From Heligmosomoides polygyrus polygyrus (Eukaryota > Nematoda > Chromadorea > Rhabditida > Heligmosomidae): a stretch of 64,000 bases of DNA. The first letter of the stretch is position 1. Each line of letters begins with the position of its first letter. Location of the stretch: contig OX377205.1 in the NCBI GenBank assembly GCA_947396885.1, positions 26,647,407-26,711,406 on the forward strand. Reading direction: 5' to 3'. A model generated the notes under the pieces. The model was not told where the DNA came from. It made no database searches and saw only the letters and a program-made list of their open reading frames with translations. Positions 1 to 9,800 of this stretch are shown here, one piece after another. The position numbers were made by a program, and so were the translations under genes.

Positions 1-160
1 AATCTTGCGGATGCATACCATAGGTAATTCTTTACATCTAAAGAAGATCATCCACAACTTCCATCACTTTCGCAAATATAAATCAACTAGTTCAGTAAAA
101 TGCGGCGTCTCGTGAGACAGAAAAACGCAGACATGAAGGTGGTAACCTTGATGTACACAG

Positions 161-262
161 GTTCCTGAGGAAGTGCGAAGACTGAGAAAGAGGGACAAGG
201 AACGTAGAAGAAAAGTAGAGCGCGAGATGGAGCGATTCAATGGACTCTCATCCCGGCTGTGT
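161..262 (+). CDS. Candidate internal exon, charged helical segment
   Basis: An open frame of 34 codons lies between an AG at 159-160 (gtacacag) and a GTAAGG donor at 263-268. Both ends are phase 0. The peptide is strongly charged (begins VPEEVRRLRKRDKERRR and continues KVEREMERFNGL), like a basic helix or coiled coil. Codons are purine-rich in first position, as expected of real coding sequence. In-frame stops lie just upstream, so it could only be an internal exon or begin at the internal ATG (227). I do not recognise the family, and the acceptor is not the T-rich nematode consensus. If unspliced, the frame runs on to a TAA near 338. Confidence 0.3.
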
Positions 263-1979
263 GTAAGGCCGGTGAAGATAAACACTGTCGCCGCATGTAT
301 CCTAGTTTGTCTTAACTGCGAGCAAAATAGCAAAAACTAACGAAATAACTAGCGTATTTGTGTGAGCGTCTATATGATCGTTTATCAACATCTAATTGTC
401 TACGTGGCGTCTTTTTCTCTCGAGCCGTTGCCAGCTCAACATGCTGAGAGAAAGGCAACGTTCAGTTTTCTTGCATCTGTAAGTGACTAAAGCGTACTGA
501 ACTCGGTGAATGAGAGGGCAGTCGAAGGTGATGAACAGGTAATGGAACACAACAACTGGTTTATGATCAAGTCAGAATTAGGATAAAGTGTTTGGACACA
601 ACACATCGCTTCAAAGCACATTACTCCCACATCGACGCAACCATTGGAAATGGTAGAGACTACAAGGAAGTTGCCTTGACGGATTTCATCATGCCTTTAG
701 TAGTAAGTGTCATTGTAATTCACAGCTATACCACTAAGTATTTCTGGCTCTGCCAATTTTTATCTATGTAGTCAGAACTAGATACGAATAAAAAACAACA
801 GAGTTAGTAACGGTCACGAATTCTTGCACAAATGACTATACTAGTTGTTTGCGGGCCCAACAGAAACTGCCTCAGTTGCAATCATATCAACCTTCTCGGA
901 GTGGTGTGAGGCGTGTGGAAAAGTGTATAAGTCCTTAACAAAAGTGAAGTCGCATATACTGTGACTGTGTACTGCATAACTATCCGGAAATATTCTACTT
1001 CGCAATATAAAGGTATGATACCCTGAAGAATTTAAATAGTGTTTGTTTTAAAATTTGCTTAGAAAGTCCTCAACAATACCAACGGCGCACCAGTGATGAA
1101 TCCTATAAGAAAAGAATGCTGAGATGCTACTGTTTCCTGTATAGTGTCAAAGCAGTTACACAAATCACGCGCAGTTTGCTGCACAACAAAAGTTCAAGAA
1201 CTAAGGATTCCGTAACATTGTCTGCCCTTTATGCGAGAACGATGTGAATAACGATGTAATGATCAGCACCAGTCCCCCCAAAAATAGCGCGCCCCATCCG
1301 ACATCAAATCTGCGGGCGCTCTTGCTTTTAGAGAACCTCAGTGCCCTCTCCTCTAGGGTAGGTCAAAATATCCATTAGTAAAAGCTTAAAGCAATTCAAC
1401 ACTCCTAGAATATGTCGAATGTTGACTGGTAGCAGACGTAGAATCATCTAGTAGACAACGGAACTCAGGAAGAGCTGATCAGTTCAAAGGGACGGTGTTG
1501 GCGCAAGGCTCGGAGAATCTCGTCTTTTCCATCGCGCGAGGTAAACCGACCCTGCCCCAGATAGGATATGCGCGCGACCGCACGTACCGAAATAACTATC
1601 GCGGCCGCCTCCCATCATGCAATTAAAATATATATTATCAAATCAGTCGTATGACACTATTCACCTTACTTTACCGGCCGGAGTGTCGTCGTGTGCGACG
1701 ACGCGGTCTCTCTTCACCCCGCCCATCTAGCGCGAAGGCACTTTACTGAAGATTGTCATCACGACGAGCAATAAACGGTTCGACTCTTCTACCTAAGCTA
1801 TTGAAGCACTGTTTTCTTAGACAAATAAGACCCATCTATCCTAGCAATAACTATACACGATCTTGTAAACATTTGATCCCAGACACTCTTGTTTTCCATG
1901 CAAATAAAATCAAAATAGAATTCTATGTAAATAGAGGAAGCAAAAACTTCTGAGGAAAAGGCACTAGAGCGCAGAGTAA
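263..1979. other. No gene seen
   Basis: AT-rich, with scattered stops in all frames. I see no recognisable exon, transposon end or RNA gene. A GC-richer patch at 1500-1740 carries no convincing ORF. Confidence 0.4.
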
Positions 1980-2267
1980 TTGCGAGATGTCGCTGAGACA
2001 GAAAGTCGTCTTGGCAAGGCAGGCACTCCACTTTCTCCGCTGTCAACGAAACAACGTCATTCCTACTTTTATGACGTCAGAAAAACTGCACGAGATGCGG
2101 CTTTCCAAGGGACGGAGGAAGTTGCGCTGAATCGAGAGTTATATCCTGAATATACCCAAAAAGAAGAAGCAGAACTATCTCTATTTATTGCTGTTGGAAG
2201 TGTTTGTCTAAGGAACAGTCATGTAACATTTTCTGCCAGATTGCCTTTAGAGGAGAATAGTGTGTGA
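1980..2267 (+). CDS. Candidate terminal exon or small ORF, unknown
   Basis: An open frame runs 95 codons to a TGA at 2265-2267. It is preceded directly by an in-frame TAA (1977-1979) and opens with TTG, not ATG, so it could only be a spliced exon whose true start lies slightly inside. Possible AGs occur near 1996-2002 but are not T-rich. The product is mixed and polar (for example TARDAAFQGTEEVALNREL), with good purine-first codon bias. I do not recognise a domain. It may belong with the exon candidate at 161-262, but I could not show a connecting splice. Confidence 0.28.
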   Translation: MRDVAETESRLGKAGTPLSPLSTKQRHSYFYDVRKTARDAAFQGTEEVALNRELYPEYTQKEEAELSLFIAVGSVCLRNSHVTFSARLPLEENSV

Positions 2268-2789
2268 ATCTAAATGCATTTGTATATCTATTAGCTCTAA
2301 GGTTAAAGTAAATCTGCAGCGGAAATTTTTGGCTTAATGAAGAAGAAGGTGATGAGAACAGTACCTCAGTTGGGCGCGAACTTTATATTCCTGTCCGCAG
2401 CTCTGCAGGAAGTGTGGGTGAACAGCGTTGCCCTAGGGTCACTATGATTGGCGACGTAGCGCTCGCTCACTGCGCTTGATTTGGCACTCGTTTTGCGCCC
2501 AGTCAATATCTATGCCATAGTACAGTTCGAAGGATCGTGGGTGGCCTCCAGTCCCTACATGACTGCTTCAGGTGCAGGGCAAAGATTGATGAGGGAGGTA
2601 GGCAGACTGTAACTGGTTCTGGCTCCATTTTCCAGCACTATCGTGCGCAGCAGGAGCCAAACTACGAGATAGAAAACTCCGCATCTTCTTTTCTCTTCTG
2701 TACTCTCTGTTTTGCAGCGGTATTTATGCGACATCACTGTAGGGAGAAACGAGGTTTGGAGAAATCAGGGAAATGATTGGAACCGGCAG

Positions 2790-4560
2790 AATAAAGTTCA
2801 CCGATAATGATAAGGGAGGAGAATTAGCCTATTGACGCGGCACTTGGACCAAACAACCACAAAGCTAGATCTTCAAGATGATGCCATCTGCAGTCGCTCA
2901 ACCCAACAGGAGCTTGCTAGACAGAAACGTAGATTAAGCAGAGTGTGTCCCAAAGTTGCCAAATCGGCAAACCTCCTTAGAGCCATTACGGCGCGATTGA
3001 AGACCCAAGTGCCCACATCCCCTGTGCTCTACTTTTCATTAATGCTTCTAAATTACCCATGGAAGACACCACGATAGATGACCCGTCATGTTTCAAGTCA
3101 TACCTATCATAGCAATGTTGAGGGTCCCACTGATAGGGTTTCGTGGTTACTCAATGTGGTCTTGGTGCAACTTTTCGCGTATCGCGCATCTACCAAATCT
3201 TTCCTCGAAATGCTCCACCGAAATGCTCACTATGGACGGTGAAGTGGTTACGTCTGCGTTCCATACGAACATGCCGAAGGACTGCGCCCTACAAGCAGTC
3301 TGAGAGATTCTTACAGAATTTCAGACGGTCATTAATTTATACGGGTTCAACATCGTTCATCTAATGACGCTCATTAATGAGCGTCTTACAGGCAAAATTT
3401 TTAAGTGGATAGGGGACCACTACATGCAGATAAGAGGTGTAGCAATGGGCCAGCGCCTAGCCTCTGTCATAGTAGCGGCATTCATGTCTCCAGAGTTGGA
3501 GCGTGGGCCAATCTTCTACAGTAGATGGAGAGACGACTGCTTTGTAGTGGGTTCAACACAATTTGAAATGGATGCTTGTTTCGAACTGCTGAACAAGCAA
3601 GCAGTCCGAGAATGTCCGCCTTACTAGGGAAACACCGAGCAATGATTGGCTCCCGTCATTCAATGTGAGATTAGCCTGTAAAAAAAGGTTGACCAAACCA
3701 AGTGGTATCGCAAACCTAGCAACAAAAACGTGTTGGTCTACTTCAGGTCTGCACGTCCATCGAATATGAAAAGGGCCCTAGTCACCAACATGTTTCGAAA
3801 AATGGTCGCAGTGTCGTCTGTCAGCACTCACAAGGCACTGTCAAGGAAGCTTGCAATGCACATCGCTTTCTTTAGTGGATAACCCTGTATTGGGATTTGT
3901 ATAGGGATTTCTAACAAACGCAGACGTCGCTCAGTGGTTACAAAGAGGAACGAGGCAGAGCGAAACAAAATTCCTTCGGCACATCGTTCATATCGGACGA
4001 CGTCAGCAGGGAAATCCGCGGTTGCCTTCCAAAGGCAGACTTCCATGAGTTGGTAAGGGTGGTAGAAGTCCCTCCTATGAATTTGAAGGGACAACTAGTT
4101 CGCATCCGACTGTACGACCGCAACTGTGTAACCCCCCCCCCATGTGTAGTGTGCCCTTTTGGAAAACAAGGTGACTGCATGACCTCGGAGGATGTGTACC
4201 TAATGCCGTGCAGGGAAAGCAGGGAAGCTTACGTCGTAAAAACAGGAAGGCCGCTGTGCATAAGGGTGGAGAGGGAGGGTGGACAGCATTAGAGAGTTGC
4301 AGAGGTCGACTCCAATGGGCGAGCACAGGGTAGACTGTCATGACGGCGCAATGGTTCAGGTGGATGTCAAGATCCTTGCACGCGACGTGTCCGCGCGGAA
4401 AACGCTAGAGGCATCCTGGATCGCATCGAGAAATCCCGAGATCAATGGCAGAGACGAGGGCGTGGCGGTGACGTAAGAACTGGCACCCTTTGTCGGCCTC
4501 TGTGGGCTTTGACCTGCAGGATCATGCCCTTCGAGGTTCTTATGGTAAGTCTCGTTTTTC
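2790..4560 (+). mobile_element. Degraded Penelope-like element (RT plus GIY-YIG)
   Basis: Pieces of a Penelope-like retroelement appear in order, broken by frameshifts and stops. A start-of-RT motif (DNDKGGE) lies near 2795. The 'RLKTQVPTSPVLYF' segment is at about 2995-3035. The core RT block lies at 3364-3627, with GVAMGQRLAS and a catalytic Asp pair in 'SRWRDDCFVV'. A Cys-rich linker (TPPPCVVCPFGKQGDC) follows at about 4125-4180, then the GIY-YIG endonuclease region at 4190-4476 (VYLMPC, then YVVKTGRPLCIRV, then ARKTLEASWIASRNP). The YIG glycine is missing (YVV), while the catalytic-type Arg in GRPLCIR remains. It is too broken to be active. The family call rests on the co-occurrence of an RT with an AMG-type motif and a C-terminal GIY-YIG domain. 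Confidence 0.8.
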
Positions 4561-4677
4561 AGTCTCGTTTTCCAAAAGGTCGCACTACACATGGGGGGGG
4601 GGGGTTACACAGGTGCGGTCGTACAGTCGGATGCGAACTAGTTGTCCCCTCAAATTCATAGGAGGGACTTCTACTTC
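4060..4677. repeat. Inverted duplication inside the Penelope-like element
   Basis: The roughly 110 bases at 4060-4168, covering the Cys-rich linker start, recur as a reverse complement at about 4562-4677. Both arms carry the C/G run (11-13 bases) and the sequence TTTTGGAAAAC next to it. The arms differ at only a few positions and are separated by about 390 bp. Confidence 0.8.
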
Positions 4678-4689
4678 AGGGTAATACTT

Positions 4690-6819
4690 CAGGGTGATGC
4701 TTAAGTCATTCACCAACGTTCACCTCCACCTGATGGTGACTGGTGGAGCTCCTCGGCTTCTACCACAATGGTTAGCCCTCTGTGGTTTTTCCGCTTTCTT
4801 CATCACATGGACGTTTTTTGTTTTTAAATATAACCTATTCCGAATATTGCAATCAAATGTTCTGGTTGTTCATTTATGCTTACAATGCTTATGTGAGGTC
4901 GAACGTAGAATGTGAGAAGACGTTCTTCAGTCCACCCAAAAAAGTTGTCGAGCTTCGTGAAGGCATCCATATCAGTTTCAACAGGAAACCTGGCCCTCAG
5001 AGATCAACACTTTTTAGACTGGCTTCATCAACGAGTGGACGAAAAACAGAAAGTCACATTTTAATGTTAAAAATTCTCGCCAACAAGCTGACCAATGCAA
5101 CACATTTCTGCTCCTGACTTGCACAAAAACACCGTTTCATGAGCATTATTTATTCGTGACCGAATTTTGCAGAAATTCGGTATTGTGGAACAAATCCCCT
5201 CGAAGGCGGGTGGATAGTGGATATCGGAGAAAGTAGTTTGCTTGAGGAGGGAGCCGTGCGTTGTGCCTTGTAAATGCCATTGTAATTCATAAATGTGTGA
5301 TATTACTGATGATATATTGCTGGTTTATTGCTGTTTCTTCTCCATTGCTATGGTGCTGTCCATGTGCGCGAGTCAGGCCCGCGCCTTGAAATAAATGCAT
5401 ACATTTTTGCAATAGGATAAAATATTGTTTCGAAAAAAGTTCTCTCAAAGTTTCCAGATTCACTGCAGCGGAAGGTCCACGCGAAAGAGGTCCGAAGGTT
5501 CTCAATTTCTTCCAGATTGTCGTCGCATCTATGAAACAACTTTTTACAGTTGATAAGTCGAAGCCTGCATTTCCCTTTTGAATAAAGGAATAATATATCA
5601 CCAGAGGCGTGAATAACCTCTCAAGGGTTGTGTTCGGTTTCTGTAAGATTGGAGCTTCATTATACCCATCAATAAGGCTGTATTTCAACCCACCAACCCA
5701 CTTCTAAGAAGAGGCAACATAGGCTCCCACTTCAGCCGACTCTTATCATTGCATTGGCTTAGAAAGCACCAAAAAAGAATGATGATTTGTAATGTGGTAG
5801 TGAAGTAAGTGCTTCAATTTAATCCTCCACTCTGAAAGGAGACCTATGTATTTGGTTAGCTGCTAAAACACTATTATCTGTATGCAAATATGTATCATAA
5901 CTGCAGTGATTCGACTTGTTTTTCCCTAGCCGTGAAGTGATTGGCTTGAAGAAAGATAACACCTTATAAGGATTGTCTGTCTATGGGTTCGTGTGTGGGT
6001 ATTCCTTTGTATGGGTAGCAGCGGTGCTTTCCGGATCTCCGCTCTTATCTTTTGTGCAGTGAGATTTGTCAGCTGGATTAAGCAAGCTGCATACACTTCA
6101 AAAGACTTTATTAAGACTCGAAACGAAAACACCGATACGTCTCAAAGTGATCCTCGGAGAAATGTAGACTGTATATCGTATGCCTGCATACAAGAACAGA
6201 CCAAGTTTTCAGAATGAACCAAAGTCGGCACAGAACCCGGTTGCCACTCATCACCTTAGATCCTCAACTGTAAGCCAGACATAACACATACTATAACAAA
6301 GAAAGAACAACTGAAGCTGGACCTTGGACCCTGCGGGCTAATGACGACTTGCTTCTACTTATCGCATTCATCATAACCCCGCTCTTCGGGCCAAATGTCC
6401 TGCCTCGCGGTCGACTTGGTTCTAGGACTTGATCTGCGAATCGATCGATAATACTCGAATGACACAGCCTATTTATAGACCTGAATTCAGTCAGTACATG
6501 TATAGCTCGAAAATGTTTTTTGTTCATTTTGCGGAGAATGGGACAGCTAGCGCACGATATGGTAGTACTGCTACAGTACTCTCTTGTGTTTATGATGCGA
6601 TTGACTAGTTACGGTAGTGACGACGTCATCGGACACCTGAGTGATCGACGCAGAGATGTGAGTGAGTGAACGAAGGAGTGAAGGGGATGCGAGCAGCTAT
6701 GTACAATAGAGGAGGCGATATACATAGAAACTCTGACGAAAGAATGTCGATTAGAGGCGCTTGGGGTGTGAGGAAGAGGAGTCGCCGGCCGTAGCGGACG
6801 AAGTGAAAGAGCCGAGGAA
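4690..6819. other. Mostly empty; two unplaced ORFs
   Basis: I recognise no gene here. A 133-codon open frame on the minus strand (5688-5287) and a 74-codon frame on the plus strand (5993-6217) match no family I know. The plus frame contains a good acceptor (TTTTGTGCAG near 6060), but no partner exon is evident. Positions 6540-6819 lie downstream of the phosphatase stop and would include its 3' UTR. Confidence 0.4.
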
Positions 6820-9800
6820 TCAGAAGGCCGAGAAGAACGGTCGCGAGGTGGAGCTGTAGAGGCTGAAGAGACTGTCGCGAGGCTTCCGCGACGGCGCCGG
6901 CGACAGCACGCTGTACTGCATGCCGCTCGACGTCACCGCCGGCGACGTCGAGCGTCGCAGTGTGGACGTAATCGGTCGGAGGTTGCTGAAAATCGACATC
7001 AGTTCAAGTGAACTCGGATTCGGCTGGTTGGAAAGCGCTACTCCGCCCTACCTGGCTGAATAGCCACGACGCTTCGTGACCGAGAGTGCCGGAAGAGGTG
7101 GTCGTATCAACGACGAACTGATGGCGGTGGTTTTCTGTTGAAGCTGTTCGCGTTCCTGAGCTCGCTTGAGATCATCCACGTAAATGTCCGGAATCGGAAG
7201 GTCGCACTGGTTCGTCATCACCATTGTGATCGATGCCACGCCTGAAAAGAAGCGTCTTCAGAAGCATGGGGTCGAGGTAACCATTAAGAATAGCATCAAC
7301 TGCGTCTGTAATGTAGCTCGACCGCGCTGGTGCAAAGCCACTATTTCGAACGAAGACTTGGTTGAGATAAGATGCTCGAAATATTCCTTTCTATTATATT
7401 CTGATGAGGATAATGATCTCCACTGCATAGACCTTAAACTTTGTTGACAAATAGGAAATCTGTCACTCGTTTAGGATCGTTCTCTTCTCTACGCAAAGCA
7501 CTTTTTCGGCCTTATCCTGGGCAACCTCATCTTCGGTCCAATTATTCCCCTTCGTCGGTAACTTCGGAATGCAGCCGTCAATTTTGAGAGAACAGAAAGA
7601 TAAAATAAAGCGAATGTGGATCTTTCGAATTAACGACAAAACGGAAGCTAGGTTTTAGGGGAATAATCTGAATTCTGAAAAGCCCACGTCAGCCACATTG
7701 CTATTAAAGCGGCAAGGGCCTTTTAGAGGCTCCCGATGCGTCTATTCTTGACAACCATTGCAAGGTATTCGTCCTTTTTATCTTGGACTGCAACGAAGTT
7801 TGGAGTATTTGCTCTAAGAAGCTAATTATTTTCCTGTCAGCTGTATCACCTGTCGTCCCGTTGATCATCGACTTGCTCGAGCGGGCGTCAGCGGCGTCTC
7901 CATTCGTCTCTGTCGCGTGCCAGAGTGGTCCAATGGATCCTCCTCGCTCGAGGGATACGAAGAGCGTCATAGCGGTCGTCAGGGCTTTCACGAAGACGTC
8001 CGACAACGCGTTGGTGGGCGCCCTGGTGTTCTCTTGACATCCCGTGGAATCCACTCGGTGATGGCTCTCGTCCAGCGAGTGTCTGCCAATCGCATTACGT
8101 GACCGGCCCACCTAATTTTCGACAACTTGGCCCACGCGACAGCGTCTCTGATCTTCGAACGTCGGCGAAACTCGGAACTCCGGAGGCCTTCTCTCACTTG
8201 CGTGAGTCGTGTCACTCCGAGCATCGCCCTCTCGATTCCACGCTGCGCGACAATGATTGCGTGTTCATCCTGCTTTCGTATAGCCCAGGTCCCTGAGGCG
8301 TATGTTAGGGCAGGAAGAACAGTGGGGTCGAATAGGTGGACACAGAGTCGGATGTTGACCGTGTTTTACCGTTCCCAAATAGATCTGTTGTCAATACCAT
8401 CCCCTGGAGAGAAGGTAGACTTGATTGGTTTTGATGAGAATCAAGAATCTGTAACCGAGTGCATGTGAGTCAGCCAAGTTTATGATATATTGAGTGGGCA
8501 ACGTGTCAGGGTGTGGATGCGACTTAGGATTCGATCCTGCTCAGCTCCGGCGCTAGGTCGTTGGCCATATTGACTTCGCGACCCAGATACACTCAGCTGG
8601 AGCACTCGGAGATGTTCGTTCCGTTGAGCGAGAATGGGGCATCAGAAACCCATCCGTTCCTAATGAACGTCGTCTTCGTAAGATTGCGCGATTCTGGTCC
8701 GATCCCGTGTAGAACTTGTGGACAACGGAGACGTCTGTCAGGCGATAGTTGCGGGTGAAGATGATGTGGTCGATCTCGTTGTGGAACTGGCCACCGGGGG
8801 ATTCCCAGGTCCATCGTAGAGAGGAAGGCTTCTGGAACTGCGAGTTTCCATGGATGGTCTTGGTCGACATGATGAACTAAGACAGCCTTTCACCTTGCTC
8901 GTTCCACTCCAAACCGTGGGTTCCGATGGGAAGTTCTTCCGGCGACCTTCGCGGTCCGATCTTGGCGTTGAAGTCGCCGACGATCACCTTGTAGAAGGTG
9001 TGATCTTCCTTATAGAACTTCTCCAGCTCCACGTAGAAGGCTTCGACCTCGTCGTCGTCGTAGTCGGATGTTGGTGCATACGCGACGAATACTGTCAAAG
9101 CTGGCACGGAGCCACATCGCTTCAGTCGCAGACGTCCGATTCGGGTTGTCAGAGACTCGTACGAGTCTCTAAGAAGCTAATTATTTTAATAAAATAAAAC
9201 CGGGTCAAGTGCAATACATTAGGTTTCACATTACCGGGTACTTCCCAATCCATCATGTTCCATGGGAATGATTTGGTATAAAACACAGTTGAGCAAGCTT
9301 GGAGTCTCCTCTTCATGGAGACTTTTGCTATTGTTATAGTTCTCGGGTTTGTCAATGGTGAACTTACTTTTTCTCCTTTCAGATGCTTCATCTTCCACTA
9401 GAAGACACTCTTTGAGTACTGCTATATATTACCATTTATTACCCACGCTAACAAAATTTTTACCATCAATCAAACCAAAATCTCAGCGATCTTGCCGAGT
9501 GCATGGCGCGATTTCTTCTCTTAATATAATAAATGATTGCTGTTTTCGTTCGTTTTAAAACAAAATTTGACTAATTATTTTCTCATAAAAATTGCATTCT
9601 TATACAATTTCAAACGGTAAATTCACATGCTGTGCAGGTGGGAAAACTTCTATTTGGCATATTTTCAACTTCTGGTTAAATTCAAGGATACAAACCTCGA
9701 TGTCGTCTCTCGTAGTCGACCATCTGCTTCCAGAAACCGACATTCGGTCGGATCACCGGTCGCGACGAACGAACGTAGTGGTAGGCTTGTCGCAATGTCA

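Noticed and set aside
4129..4603. C/G homopolymer runs as functional elements
   Set aside because: They are the two arms of the same inverted duplication in a dead element.
5287..5688. 133-codon minus ORF as a gene
   Set aside because: No motif, no splice context, AT-rich region where chance frames occur.
7048..7050. TAG as the stop of the phosphatase
   Set aside because: It lies inside a good donor, and a consensus acceptor with an in-phase exon follows 66 nt later.
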